Source: TMP-86 sp046347195
Lineage (GTDB): Bacteria > Pseudomonadota > Gammaproteobacteria > Steroidobacterales > Steroidobacteraceae
NCBI GenBank assembly: GCA_046347195.1
Contig: JAXMGQ010000006.1
Location: forward strand, 62,001-126,000
Direction: 5' to 3'
DNA length: 64,000 bases
Under the pieces are notes generated by a model. It was given only the letters and a program-made list of their open reading frames with translations, was not told where the DNA came from and made no database searches. Numbering within the stretch: the first letter of the stretch is position 1; every line of letters begins with the position of its first letter. Both the position numbers and the translations under genes were made by a program. Of this stretch, positions 12,401 through 20,864 are shown piece after piece.

Positions 12401-13335
12401 GCACCCGCGAAGGGTGCGATGGCCGTGGGGTGATTGTGCGTCTCGACCTTGATGAGCAGGTCGATGGGCTCCCGGCTCCCCGCGTAGCGGCGCGAGTCGG
12501 GATCGGGGAAGAAGCGCACGCCCTCGTGTCCTTCGATCACGGCCGCATTGTCGCGGTACGCCGAGAGGATGCCGCTGGGGTTGGCGGCATGGGTGGCGCG
12601 GATCATCGCGAACAGCGAGTCCCGCTGCGCCTGGCCGTCGATGCTGAAGCTTGCGTTGAAGATCTTGTGCCGGCAATGCTCCGAGTTCGCCTGCGCGAAC
12701 ATCATGAGCTCGACGTCGGTGGGATCACGCCTGAGTGCGCGGAAGGCCTCGACCAGGTAGTCGATTTCATCCTCCGACAGCGCGAGGCCCCAGCCGGCGT
12801 TGGCCTGCTCCAGCGCGACACGCCCACCTTGAAGTACCGGAACCCGGCGCAGGTCCCGCGGCTCGCCCGGCTCGAACAGCAGCCGGGGATCCAGGTGCGA
12901 AGTCCAGGCGGATTCGGTCATGCGATCGTGCAGGAGCGGCGCGAGGCGCTCCAGTGCGGCCGCCGCCAGCGGCTGCGCCGAGTCGATGAAGTACAGCACG
13001 CCGCGCTCGATGCGATGCACCATGGTCAGGCCGCAAACCTGCGCGATGTCGGTGGCCTTGCTCGACCAGGGTGAGATCGTACCCACGCGCGGCGTGACCG
13101 TGAGGTGTGCCCCGCGCTCGTGGCCCACCGAGGCGCTCGGGCCGTAGGTCAGCAGACGGTTCAGCAGCAGCAGCTCGGGCTCGCCGAGTGGTTCCCGGGA
13201 ATCGATGAAGTGGACGTAGCGCGTGGCCACGGCTGTTACGTCCGGTTCCACCGCCTGCAGGCGGCGCAGCAACCCCTCGAGCCGGAACTGCGACAGCGCC
13301 GGTGTGCCCAGAAGGCTCAATAGACGATCGGGCAT
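9451..13335 (-). CDS. purL: Phosphoribosylformylglycinamidine synthase (single-chain PurL)
   Basis: Converts FGAR, glutamine and ATP to FGAM, the fourth step of purine synthesis. The 1,294-residue length equals the large gammaproteobacterial type, which joins PurS-like, synthetase and glutaminase parts. Visible blocks include GGEIRDEGATGIGAKPKAG (synthetase), VETHNHPTAIAPF, PVGKDSLSMKTRW, and a C-terminal class I glutaminase with nucleophile Cys in LGVCNGCQML and the His/Glu pair in VMPHPERVYRS. The gene is intact over 3.9 kb. It lies 3 bases after the DUF1820 gene and shares its promoter. Confidence 0.96.
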   Translation of the reverse strand: MPDRLLSLLGTPALSQFRLEGLLRRLQAVEPDVTAVATRYVHFIDSREPLGEPELLLLNRLLTYGPSASVGHERGAHLTVTPRVGTISPWSSKATDIAQVCGLTMVHRIERGVLYFIDSAQPLAAAALERLAPLLHDRMTESAWTSHLDPRLLFEPGEPRDLRRVPVLQGGRVALEQANAGWGLALSEDEIDYLVEAFRALRRDPTDVELMMFAQANSEHCRHKIFNASFSIDGQAQRDSLFAMIRATHAANPSGILSAYRDNAAVIEGHEGVRFFPDPDSRRYAGSREPIDLLIKVETHNHPTAIAPFAGAATGAGGEIRDEGATGIGAKPKAGLCGFSVSNLRIPALPLPWEGEARAPGRIATPLEIMIHGPLGAAAFNNEFGRPNIAGYFRTYEQADAGSVRGYHKPIMIAGGLGNIRRAHVEKREVSVGAELIVLGGPAMLIGLGGGAASSVGSGASSTELDFASVQRGNPEIQRRAQEVLDRCWALGEDNPILLVHDVGAGGLSNALPEAIAHSERGGTIDLRRIPTAEGALSPLELWCNEAQERYVIALKPGTLPLFESLCERERCPLAVVGHTTGDGRLLVIDAKAGNYPVDMPLEVLLGKPPRMHREARRRIRPRLPLATSAHDIGRSLERVLRLPAVADKGFLITIGDRSVGGLIARDQMVGPWQVPVADVGVTLSDFEGYTGEAMAMGERSPVAVLDPAASGRLAVAEAVTNILAADVRDLRDVRLSANWMAACGEEGEDADLYDTVRAVGTELCVQLGITIPVGKDSLSMKTRWRDAQGEHAVLAPVSVIISAFAPVGDVRATLTPELRAGVDSQLLLIDLGRGRNRLGGSAFAQVHGERGGLPPDLESASLLQSFAVALRELKGLSLPLAYHDRSDGGLIVTLLEMAFASHRGLDIDLGDAPDAIAAAFSEELGAVIQVPTDQLGTVAEVLDRHGLAGCHRVVATPRADDVIDLRHRGARLFASTRIELQRMWSETSFRISELRDDPQCAREEYEGILDAADPGLHANLTFDPAEDVAAPFIARGARPRIAVLREQGVNSQVEMAAVFTRAGFDAYDVHMTDLIGGDASLAGFAGLVACGGFSFGDVLGAGEGWAKSILYHSRSRDEFAAFFDRGDSFTLGVCNGCQMLAALKELIPGAQSWPRFVTNRSERYEARLSLVEIPRSRSVLLQGMHGSVLPVVVAHGEGRADIGAGEAAVLDRLGITALRFVDNHGAVATTYPANPNGSPMGLAGVTSMDGRVTAVMPHPERVYRSVQNSWRPREWGEDGGWMRLFRNARVFLS

Positions 13336-13338
13336 CGA

Positions 13339-13683
13339 TTACTTGCGCGCGTTGGAATCTCCACCGGGCGGGAACATCGGCACGGGGAACTGTGCCACGT
13401 TGCTGCCGCCCTCCAGGGTGGTGATCTTGCTGACGCCCTGCTTCCTGACCTCGTCGACGCGAAGCACCGAGTGCATGGGCAGGAAGGTGCGCTTGACCCC
13501 GGTGAACTCCGCCTTGATCTTCTCCTCGGTGGGATCGACGACGACGCTGGAGCGCTCCCCGAACACCAGTTCCTCCACCTCGATGAAGCCGAACAGGGAG
13601 CCGTGGCCCACCTTGCGGGCGTAAATCTCGTAGACCTTGCCCTGGTTGACGAACAGGACCTTGAAAATGTGACTCGCGGCCAT
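13339..13683 (-). CDS. DUF1820 family protein
   Basis: A 114-residue conserved gammaproteobacterial protein of unknown function, beginning MAASHIFKVLFVNQGKVYEIYA and containing the family block LFGFIEVEELVFGE and a central EEKIKAEFTGVKRTFLPMH. It is soluble, mostly beta by inspection, with no cysteine motif. It sits immediately upstream of purL (3-base gap) behind a clear promoter, so the two are one transcript. I used the ATG at 13681-13683 rather than the TTG one codon earlier. Confidence 0.88.
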   Translation of the reverse strand: MAASHIFKVLFVNQGKVYEIYARKVGHGSLFGFIEVEELVFGERSSVVVDPTEEKIKAEFTGVKRTFLPMHSVLRVDEVRKQGVSKITTLEGGSNVAQFPVPMFPPGGDSNARK

Positions 13684-13715
13684 CAACGGCGCTCCCGACG
13701 GGGTACTCTGGACAC

Positions 13716-13744
13716 ATTATACGAGGCTTGGCACCTCGCGTCAG
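13716..13744 (-). promoter_or_regulatory. Promoter for the DUF1820-purL transcript
   Basis: On the minus strand a perfect TATAAT (plus-strand 13716-13721) lies 17 bases downstream of CTGACG (13739-13744, four of six to TTGACA). The -10 box is about 32 bases from the DUF1820 ATG. The 82-base gap is shared with the divergent FHA gene. Confidence 0.6.
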
Positions 13745-13765
13745 ACCCTGCAGGAGACAAACGCC

Positions 13766-15175
13766 ATGGCCTTGCGCCTGCGTATCGTCAGTGACCACGC
13801 CCGCCGCCTGGGCAGCCGCTCCACCAAGGTGTTCGGCGTGCACGGTGGCAGCATCGGCCGCGCCACCGACAACGACTGGATCCTTCCCGATCCGGAGAGG
13901 TACCTCTCCGGCAAGCATGCGCGCATCGACTTTCGCGCGGGCAACTTCTTCGTCATCGATTCGAGTTCCAACGGCACCTACGTCAACGGCGCCCATGCGC
14001 CGCTGGGCAAGTCCAGCGAACGGCAATTGAAGGACGGCGACTACCTGCGCCTGGGCGAATACGAGATGCTGGTGAGCATCGACGAGAGCAACGATTTCCC
14101 GCCGGATGAGAGCGCCATCGTCGCCTATGACGGCGGCACACCCTCCTCCGCGGTCAACAAGTCCACGGCCAATGACATCGGCGTGAAGCTCGACCTGAGC
14201 GAACTGCTGGAGCCCAGCGATGACCTGTTGCCGGCGAGCCCGCCGGCCGCCGCCGCGGCGAAGCCCTCCGCCGCCCCTGCACGCCCGGCGCCGGCAGCCG
14301 GCGCACCGGCAGCAAGCGCACCGTCGGCGCCGGCGATGAAGGACCCCCTGGGAATGCCGGCCAGCGATGCCTACGGCCAATCGCTGGGCGATGAAGCCGA
14401 GTCGACGCCCTGGCACATGATGACTCGCCCCCTGCGCATCGACCGGACGCCGGCTGCCGAGGCGCGCCTCGCCGAACCTTTGGCGGCGCCGCCCGTGCGG
14501 CCACGCAGCGTCACCCTCATCGATTCGGACATCGACTCGGGCGTCGCCGAACTGTGCCGGGGCGCCGGACTCGACCCTGAATCCGTCGCGCCGGAGAACC
14601 GCGCGGCGATGCTGCAGCTCTGCGGCCGCCTGTTGCGCGAGGTCGTGGTGGGACTGCTGGATGTCACGCAGTCCGGCGCCGAGTTCCGCAACCGTTTCCG
14701 CATCCCGCCACCGGCGGAGGATGCCCCGAACTTCTTCGCGCGGGGGGTGGATGAATCCGTGCGCCGCCTGCTGACGACGATGTCCGTGCGCAACGGCTCG
14801 GTGGATGCGCTGCGAGAGAGCTTCCAGGAGATCAAGTCGCAGCAGCCGGCCTTCCTCAAGGCCATGCATGCGGCCTTCGAGGAATGCCTGGGGCGACTGG
14901 ATCCGAAGGAACTGGCCGAACGATTCGAGCGCACCGGCAAGCGCGGTGTGTTCGGGTCGCAGAACCGCAACCGCTACTGGGACCTGTACAGCGAGTTGTA
15001 CGGCACGCTGGCGCAGCGCCCCACCGATGGTTTCCCGCACCTGTTCGTCGAGACCTTTGCGCGCATCTACGAGGAGCGCATGAGCCAGGCCCGCAACGGC
15101 CGCCGCAGCGCCTTCGGCGCCGATCGCGAGGAGTGGTCCGCAGAGCCGAACCCGCGCGCCGTCGGCGAGGGCTAG
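13766..15175 (+). CDS. tagH: FHA-domain protein of the type VI secretion TagH type (orphan)
   Basis: 469 residues. Residues about 10-95 are an FHA domain (GSIGRATDNDWILPD, SGKHARI, DSSSNGTYVNG), which binds phosphothreonine. Residues 150-200 are a Pro/Ala-rich linker. The C-terminal 200 residues match the domain specific to type VI secretion FHA proteins (GAGLDPESVAPENRA, LLREVVVGLLD, FRNRF, NPRK-like helix, AFEECLGRLDPKELAERFE). In other bacteria TagH/Fha links PpkA kinase signalling to the T6SS baseplate. No other T6SS gene is in this window. AGGAG lies 9-13 bases before the ATG. The stop codon TAG overlaps the CTAG duplicated by the adjacent insertion sequence. The symbol is by domain similarity only. 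Confidence 0.78.
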   Translation: MALRLRIVSDHARRLGSRSTKVFGVHGGSIGRATDNDWILPDPERYLSGKHARIDFRAGNFFVIDSSSNGTYVNGAHAPLGKSSERQLKDGDYLRLGEYEMLVSIDESNDFPPDESAIVAYDGGTPSSAVNKSTANDIGVKLDLSELLEPSDDLLPASPPAAAAAKPSAAPARPAPAAGAPAASAPSAPAMKDPLGMPASDAYGQSLGDEAESTPWHMMTRPLRIDRTPAAEARLAEPLAAPPVRPRSVTLIDSDIDSGVAELCRGAGLDPESVAPENRAAMLQLCGRLLREVVVGLLDVTQSGAEFRNRFRIPPPAEDAPNFFARGVDESVRRLLTTMSVRNGSVDALRESFQEIKSQQPAFLKAMHAAFEECLGRLDPKELAERFERTGKRGVFGSQNRNRYWDLYSELYGTLAQRPTDGFPHLFVETFARIYEERMSQARNGRRSAFGADREEWSAEPNPRAVGEG

Positions 15176-16694
15176 GAGTCTGGGCGGCAGAAATGCGGTC
15201 GCTGAGGACTGAAGGATGAGGTAGGTTTGGTGGCCATGGCCGCGAACTACCTTCCCTACGAGCCGCAGCAGATGTTGCTGTTGCCCGAAGCGATCCAAGA
15301 CTGGTTGCCCGAAGGGCACCTGGCGCACTTCATCGGCGACACGGTGGACATGCTGGATCTGAGCGCCTTCCACGCTCGCTACGACAAGGACGGCCCGCGC
15401 AACCAGCCGTTCCATCCGGCGATGATGGTCAAGGTGCTGCTGTACGGCTACGCCGCGGGTGTGTTCAGTTCACGCAAGATCGCCCGCAAGCTGCACGAGG
15501 ACGTGGCCTTCCGAATGTTGGCGGCAGGCAACTTTCCGGCGCACCGCACGATCCGCGAGTTCCGTGCCTTGCATCTGAAGGAGCTGAGCGAGCTGTTCGT
15601 GCAGGTGGTGCGCCTGGCAGGGGAGATGGGGCTGGTCAAGTTGGGCACCATCGCGGTGGATGGCACCAAGGTCAAGGCCAACGCGAGCCGCCACAAGGCG
15701 ATGAGCTACGGCCACATGCTCAAGGCCGAAGCTGAGCTCAAGGGGCAGATCGAGGCGCTGCTCAAGCGCGCGCAGCAGGCCGACGAGGCTGAGAAGAACG
15801 AGCCGGAACTGGATATCCCGGCCGAGATTGCCCGGCGCGAAGCTCGCTTGGCGGCCATCAGCGAAGCCCGCCAGCGCCTGGAGCAGCGTCAGCGCAAGGC
15901 CGACATCGAGCGCGGCCGCGACCCCGATGACAAGCCGCGCGGGGGTGGGCAGTTCAAGCGCCCGTTCGGGGTGCCCGAGGACAAGGCGCAGGAGAACTTC
16001 ACCGACCCTGACAGTCGCATCATGAAGCGCGCCGGCGGGGGCTTTGACGCCAGCTACAACGCGCAGACGGCGGTGGATGATCAAGCGCACATCATCGTGG
16101 CCGCGGAGTTGAGCAACAACGCCAGCGACGCGGGCGAGTTACCGAGGATGCTGCAAGCGGTGAAGGACAACCTGGGCGCGTTGCCCGAACAGGCGCTGGC
16201 CGATACGGGCTACAAGGCCGAGGCGGTGTTCGAGGCTCTGGCCGGCAACGGCTGCGATCTGCTCGTGGCGCTGGGGCGCGAGGGCAAGCAGGCGCTGCGC
16301 TTCGACCCTGAGCGCTCGCCCTATACCGCGGCGATGGCGGCCAAGTTGAGCACCGATGAAGGCAAGGCCGCGTACCGACGCCGCAAGTGGATCGCCGAGC
16401 CTCCCAATGGCTGGATCAAGAGCGTGCTCGGGTTCCGCCAGTTCAGCCTGCGCGGGCTGCATCGCGTCCAGGCGGAGTGGAAGCTTGTGTGCCTGGCGCT
16501 GAACCTGCGAAGAATGGCAACGATGTAGCTCGCCAGAGGCAGCTCGCAGCCCTCGCACAGTCGTTGGCGCACAGCACACGGAGTCGCTGCGCCTCAGTCC
16601 ACAGCCTGCCGCTCTTCGTACCTGCGCGTTCGAAGGCCTTACGGCCTCCGAACTACCCGCATCAGCCAGCACGAACCGTCTGCCGCCCAGACTC
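15176..16694 (+). mobile_element. IS1182-family insertion sequence, complete
   Basis: The 1,519-bp element has perfect 15-bp terminal inverted repeats (GAGTCTGGGCGGCAG at 15176-15190, its complement at 16680-16694) and is flanked by CTAG on both sides (15172-15175 and 16695-16698), a palindromic four-base target. It carries one intact transposase. The flanks are not two halves of one gene: on the left is the end of the FHA gene, on the right an M49 peptidase gene broken off mid-sequence. Confidence 0.9.
15230..16528 (+). CDS. IS1182-family transposase
   Basis: 432 residues, DDE-type. The N-terminal half has the DUF772-like block (YLPYEPQQMLLLP, HFIGDTVDMLDL, YGYAAGVFSSRKIARKLHED) and the first catalytic Asp in GTIAVDGTKVKANAS; the second Asp is in ALADTGYKAE; a Glu is expected in the C-terminal RRKWIAEPPNGWIKSVLGFRQF block. 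No frameshift or stop is present, so it may be active. I preferred the GTG at 15230 because GAGG lies about 7 bases upstream; the ATG at 15236 is the alternative. Confidence 0.9.
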   Translation: MAMAANYLPYEPQQMLLLPEAIQDWLPEGHLAHFIGDTVDMLDLSAFHARYDKDGPRNQPFHPAMMVKVLLYGYAAGVFSSRKIARKLHEDVAFRMLAAGNFPAHRTIREFRALHLKELSELFVQVVRLAGEMGLVKLGTIAVDGTKVKANASRHKAMSYGHMLKAEAELKGQIEALLKRAQQADEAEKNEPELDIPAEIARREARLAAISEARQRLEQRQRKADIERGRDPDDKPRGGGQFKRPFGVPEDKAQENFTDPDSRIMKRAGGGFDASYNAQTAVDDQAHIIVAAELSNNASDAGELPRMLQAVKDNLGALPEQALADTGYKAEAVFEALAGNGCDLLVALGREGKQALRFDPERSPYTAAMAAKLSTDEGKAAYRRRKWIAEPPNGWIKSVLGFRQFSLRGLHRVQAEWKLVCLALNLRRMATM

Positions 16695-16698
16695 CTAG

Positions 16699-17391
16699 GT
16701 CGCTCTCGAAGTAGTCGTCGGTGAGCAGGGCCTTCGCGCGCAGCCGCAGGTAGTGCGCAAAGGCCGCATCGTCCGACAGCGATGCCGCCTCGGTGAGCAG
16801 CCGCGACATGGGTTCGAGCCAGCGCGCGTAGGCAATGTGGTAGGGCACGGCCTCGAGGCCCGATGCGTTCCTGCGCACCACCGTGAGCGGGTCGTACAGT
16901 GCCGCGCGCTGCGCGGGATGCGCGGCGACCCAGGCGTCGAACTGCGCGCGCGACAGATCCGCGGGAAACACGCTGCCGCCCGGCGGGCGCGGCCCGGCAC
17001 CTCCGAAGGGCGCGAATTCATCGATGAGATCGTAGCGCCCGCCGTTGATGCGCAGGAAGCGTCGCAGTTGCGCATCGGCGGGCGAGGAGCGGCCGGCCAG
17101 CGAGCGGTACAGCTCGAGTCCCGCCGGGTCCGACTGCTGCCAGTACAACTCGTCCAGCAGTTGCGTGGCTTGCGCGAGCTTCGCGACCAGCTTGCGCTCG
17201 CGTTCGCTCAAGGCCGCTGCATCGTACGGCATCTTCACTTCGCGGTACTGGGCAAGCTTCGCGCCGATCGACGGCGCATCCGCTGCGGGAGCGGCCGAGG
17301 CGGGCGCCGCGGACACGGCCGATACGGCGGACACGAGCAGGCACATCGTCGGGATCAACGCCAGGCGGCGCATTGCGATCTGAAGCGGCAT
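16699..17391 (-). pseudogene. M49-type (dipeptidyl-peptidase III-like) metallopeptidase, N-terminal fragment
   Basis: About 231 residues of a secreted protein survive. A signal peptide (MRRLALIPTMCLLVSAVSAVSA) is followed by sequence typical of bacterial M49-like peptidases, including FLRINGGRYDLIDEFAPF, LYDPLTVVRRN, VPYHIAYARWLEPM and KALLTDDYFESDL. Homologues continue for roughly 300 more residues with the zinc site HELLGH. Here the frame runs into the IS1182 element after ESDL and ends 20 residues later at 16639. No M49 sequence remains on the other side of the element, so the 3' half has been deleted, not just interrupted. Start at ATG 17391 or the ATG six codons later. Confidence 0.75.
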
Positions 17392-17443
17392 CGGGTCGAT
17401 ACTCCAGGCATGAAGCGTGCATGATAGGTCAGCCGCGGCCCCT

Positions 17444-19153
17444 TCAGCGAACGCTGATGGTGATGCTCTGCGCGCCGCGGGAGGCGTCCACCGGCGCGCT
17501 GGCCGAGGCGCGCGCCAGGCTGCCGGCGGGATCGAGCGAGTTCCACAGCCGGACGGAGACATCGTAGCGGGTTCCCGTCACGCCGGCCGGCAGCACCGGT
17601 ACCGTGAACCTGGGGCTGGCTGACAATCCGGCCAGCGCGGCGGTGAGATCCACGGCCTCGACGAGTTGTCCACCGCGGCTCACCAGCACGAAGCCGCGGT
17701 CGAATCGGCCGGCCGAGCCCAGGTCCAGCGTGCCGTCGAGCCCCAGGGCGCCCCCCTGCGCGGTGCCGAGCACCGGCAGGAACAGTGGCTGCACCGCGGT
17801 GGTGCTGTCGCCCGGCGCACTCAACGTGCCGGAGAGCGTGGAAGGGGCCCACAGCGGGGCGCTCGCGCCGATGCGGTAGGTCCCTGCACCCTCATCGGGT
17901 GCGACCGTGCTGAAGCTGATGTCGGCGCCACTGGACCAGGCGCCGTGGTCGAGCGCATCGGCGGACAAGCTGAGGCGGGCGGCCAGGCCACCGTTGAAGG
18001 GATCCAGGCCCTGGTACTCGACCAGGTGCGGCACGTTGAAGCCCGGCACGGTCTGGTAGAGGCCGACGTGGGCGCCTGCGGGCAGGCGGGCGCTGTTCGC
18101 GGCCGTGTCGATCAGGAAGCTTCGCGCCGCGATCAGCTTGAGCGCGCTCGACTGCAGGAGCGTGGCGTCGGCTGCGGCGCCCTTGACCACGGGCACCTGC
18201 GAGATGATGACCGTGCGGATGGCGGGGCCGTGGATCACCACCTCGTAGGAGGTGGAACCGGTGTCGGCCAGCGGCAAGGGATACAGGGTGAAGGCGCCGC
18301 CGCTGGACACCGCCACGCTCTTCACCGCTTCGTATCGCGAGCCATCGGCGCTCAGGCGTTCGGCCGTCACCACGATGCCCTGCGCACCGGTGGGGACATC
18401 GCCGGGCACGGCTGACAGGTCCAGCGTGCCGCTGATGGCACCTGCCTTCGCCAGGTCGCAGGCGGCCGGCGCGACACTGAGCATCGCGCCCACGGCATTG
18501 CCGTAATCGAACAGCAGGAAATTGCGCACGGCATCGACATCGACGGCCACGCTGATCACCGCCGTCGTGCCGTCGGTGGTGGTGGCCACGGTGGAGACGC
18601 TGGTCGAATCACCCGTGGAGGAATCGGTGGTGCTGGTCGTGGCGCCGGTCATCATGGGCAGCACGCCGCCCGCGCTGATGCTGATGGCGACGGGAACCAC
18701 CACCGGCGCGGCGCGGGCGGGCAACTCCAGCGGCAGCGTCAGGCTGCTCCCGGCAGCATCCAGGTACTGCACCTGCGCGTTCCAGGTGAGCCCGGCGCTG
18801 CTCGCCGAGCTCGTCAGCGCATCCGCACTGTCGGCCAGCACCAACTGAACCTGCCGATAGATGCCGGGCGGTGTCTTGACGCCACTCACGAGCGTCGCGA
18901 GGGTTCCCGCGCCCAAGGTCGCGAGATCGAAGGTCTGCGGCTGCGACAGCTTTTCGCCCACCCAGCCGCTGTCGGTGGGGGCGGCCGTGGCGCTCGAATT
19001 CAGCCACACCTGCGTCACGGTGAGGTAGAGATGCTGCACCTGGGAAGGCGTCGAACCGGTGGCGGACACCGTGGTGTTCACCGAGCAGGCGCCGACCATG
19101 AGCAGCGCCAGCAACAGCAGCCCGCCGCGCAACCACCAAGCCAGTGCCCTCAC
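17444..19153 (-). CDS. DUF4382-domain lipoprotein
   Basis: 569 residues. A lipoprotein signal ends in LLMVGAC (lipid-modified Cys near residue 22). The next 150 residues match DUF4382 (LYLTVTQVWLNSSA, FDLATLGAGTLATLVSG, PPGIYRQVQLVLADS), an Ig-like domain common in secreted lipoproteins. The rest is low-complexity Ser/Thr/Ala/Gly-rich beta sequence with no catalytic motif seen. Start choice: the frame is open to 19240, but GGGAGG lies 4-9 bases before the GTG at 19151-19153, and starting there puts the signal peptide at the N-terminus. Function unknown; expected anchored in the outer membrane. Confidence 0.78.
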   Translation of the reverse strand: MRALAWWLRGGLLLLALLMVGACSVNTTVSATGSTPSQVQHLYLTVTQVWLNSSATAAPTDSGWVGEKLSQPQTFDLATLGAGTLATLVSGVKTPPGIYRQVQLVLADSADALTSSASSAGLTWNAQVQYLDAAGSSLTLPLELPARAAPVVVPVAISISAGGVLPMMTGATTSTTDSSTGDSTSVSTVATTTDGTTAVISVAVDVDAVRNFLLFDYGNAVGAMLSVAPAACDLAKAGAISGTLDLSAVPGDVPTGAQGIVVTAERLSADGSRYEAVKSVAVSSGGAFTLYPLPLADTGSTSYEVVIHGPAIRTVIISQVPVVKGAAADATLLQSSALKLIAARSFLIDTAANSARLPAGAHVGLYQTVPGFNVPHLVEYQGLDPFNGGLAARLSLSADALDHGAWSSGADISFSTVAPDEGAGTYRIGASAPLWAPSTLSGTLSAPGDSTTAVQPLFLPVLGTAQGGALGLDGTLDLGSAGRFDRGFVLVSRGGQLVEAVDLTAALAGLSASPRFTVPVLPAGVTGTRYDVSVRLWNSLDPAGSLARASASAPVDASRGAQSITISVR

Positions 19154-19334
19154 GGGACCTCCCTTTCGAGATGCGATCATCTGCCGTGACTGACCGCGAG
19201 CACGCAGATTGATTCCACACCGCCGGCTGTCTTGACGCAACTTTGCGCGAAGCAGGGTGGGCCTTCAGCCGGTGATATACTGCAGCAATATCCACGCCAC
19301 GGACGCGGCTGATCAACTGAAGGGGCGAGCGGAC

Positions 19335-19964
19335 ATGATGCGGAAATGGTTGCGAGTCGTGCTGATCCCGGCGGCGGCGCTGGGCGTATCGCTGGCCCTG
19401 GCAGCCGACAATCCGGCGTCAGCCGCGCCGGCGGCGCAGGCAGCGGCGCCTGCGCCTGCGGCTGCCCGGCCTGCCGGGGCGGAGACCTACAGCGATGACG
19501 AGGTGGCGAAGGCGGCATCGGAATTCTTCGCCACCGGCGCCAAGGACCTGGCCGACGTGCTCGCCAAGGTGCTCAAGGAAAAAGGCCAGCCCGTCGCCAT
19601 CATCCGGGGCGAGGAGGCCGGCGCCGCGGTTGCCGTGGGCCTGCGCTACGGCCACGGCGAGCTCTTGTTCAAGGGGGCGCCGGCCCGCAAGGTGTACTGG
19701 CAAGGGCCTTCGCTCGGTTTCGATGTGGGCGCGAACGCGGCCAAGACTTTCGTGCTCGTGTATGGCCTGCCCGATGCCGAGGCCATCTTCCGCCGCTTCC
19801 CCGGCGTCGACGGGAGCCTGTATTTCGTCGGCGGCTTCGGCGTCAACTACGTGCAGAATTCGCATGGCTCGCTCGCGCCGGTGCGCTTCGGCGTGGGCTG
19901 GCGCCAGGGCATCTCCGTCGGCTACATGAACTTCTCGCGTCACAAGCGCTACAACCCGTTCTGA
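19335..19964 (+). CDS. DUF1134 family secreted protein
   Basis: 209 residues, with a signal peptide (WLRVVLIPAAALGVSLALAAD), an Ala/Pro-rich linker and the DUF1134 domain from about residue 50 (YSDDEVAKAASEFFATG, AIIRGEEAGAAVAVGLRYG, VYWQGPSLGFDVGANAAK, GSLYFVGGFGVNYVQ). The domain resembles YSC84/lipid-binding folds; its role is not known. A TATACT box at 19276-19281 may be part of its promoter, but no matching -35 was found. EamA begins 11 bases later. Confidence 0.86.
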   Translation: MMRKWLRVVLIPAAALGVSLALAADNPASAAPAAQAAAPAPAAARPAGAETYSDDEVAKAASEFFATGAKDLADVLAKVLKEKGQPVAIIRGEEAGAAVAVGLRYGHGELLFKGAPARKVYWQGPSLGFDVGANAAKTFVLVYGLPDAEAIFRRFPGVDGSLYFVGGFGVNYVQNSHGSLAPVRFGVGWRQGISVGYMNFSRHKRYNPF

Positions 19965-19975
19965 CGCGCCTTCGG

Positions 19976-20860
19976 ATGGGGCGCACGGCTCAGGCGCACG
20001 AGCGGCTGCGCGGCATCGTGTCGATGGTCGCGGCGGTGTTCATCTTCGCCATCATGGACTCGCTCCTGAAGCGGGTCTCTCCTCACTATGGCGCCTTCCA
20101 GGTCGCGAGCCTGCGATGCTTCACCTCGATGGCGGTGATGCTGCTGCCCCTGGCCGCGCGCAATTCCTGGGCGACCCTTCGCCCGCATTCGCCGGGCCTG
20201 CACCTGATGCGGGCGATGCTGGGCCTTGGCATGCTGTCCACGTTCATCTTCGCCGTGCGGCAGTTGAGCATGGCGGAGACCTATTCCATCACCCTGTGCG
20301 CACCGCTCCTCATGACCGCATTGTCGGTGCCGCTGCTGGGCGAGCGCGTGCCGGCACGACGCTGGGTGGCCATTGCCGTGGGCCTGTGCGGCGTGCTCGT
20401 GATCCTGCAGCCCGGCGCGGGCGGATTCGGGAACCGGCTGGCGGTGCTCTCGGCCGCCGCCGCCACGGTCTTCTACGCGCTGTCGGCGCTCAGCGTGCGC
20501 TCCCTGAGCCGCAGCAACACCAACGCGGCGATGGTGTTCTGGTGGCTGCTCCTGGGCGGGGCGCTGTCGCTGGGGCTTGCGCTTGCGTTGCGTGACTGGC
20601 GGCCGATCCGCCCCGAGGACTGGCCCTGGCTCGCGGCCATCGGCGCAAGCGGCGCGCTGGGCCAGTCCTGGATCACCGATGCTTTCCGCCGCGCGCCGCC
20701 ATCGGTGGTCGGACCGTTCGAGTACACGGCCCTGCTGTGGGGCTTTGCCATCGACTGGCTGTTCTGGTCCGCGACGCCCTCGCGCCCGCTGCTGGCGGGC
20801 GCCGCCATCATCATCGCGAGCGGCATCTACATCATCTGGGACGAGCGCGATTGTCGTTGA
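19976..20860 (+). CDS. EamA/DMT-family transporter
   Basis: 294 residues with about ten hydrophobic segments, the 10-TM drug/metabolite transporter architecture made of two EamA repeats (SMVAAVFIFAIMDSLLKRV in the first; LSAAAATVFYALSALSVRSL in the second). The conserved end-of-repeat pattern LLGERVPARRWVAIAVGLCGVLVI is present. It belongs to the inner membrane; the substrate cannot be predicted. The start is 11 bases after the DUF1134 stop, so probably the same transcript. It is convergent with the subtilase pseudogene. Confidence 0.87.
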   Translation: MGRTAQAHERLRGIVSMVAAVFIFAIMDSLLKRVSPHYGAFQVASLRCFTSMAVMLLPLAARNSWATLRPHSPGLHLMRAMLGLGMLSTFIFAVRQLSMAETYSITLCAPLLMTALSVPLLGERVPARRWVAIAVGLCGVLVILQPGAGGFGNRLAVLSAAAATVFYALSALSVRSLSRSNTNAAMVFWWLLLGGALSLGLALALRDWRPIRPEDWPWLAAIGASGALGQSWITDAFRRAPPSVVGPFEYTALLWGFAIDWLFWSATPSRPLLAGAAIIIASGIYIIWDERDCR

Positions 20861-20864
20861 TCGC

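Noticed and set aside
12767..15415. Long minus-strand open frame opposite the FHA gene and purL start
   Set aside because: High-GC shadow without family motifs; it crosses two convincing genes and an IS end.
19232..19281. TTGACG and TATACT as a promoter for the DUF1134 gene
   Set aside because: The boxes are 38 bases apart, too far for a sigma70 promoter.
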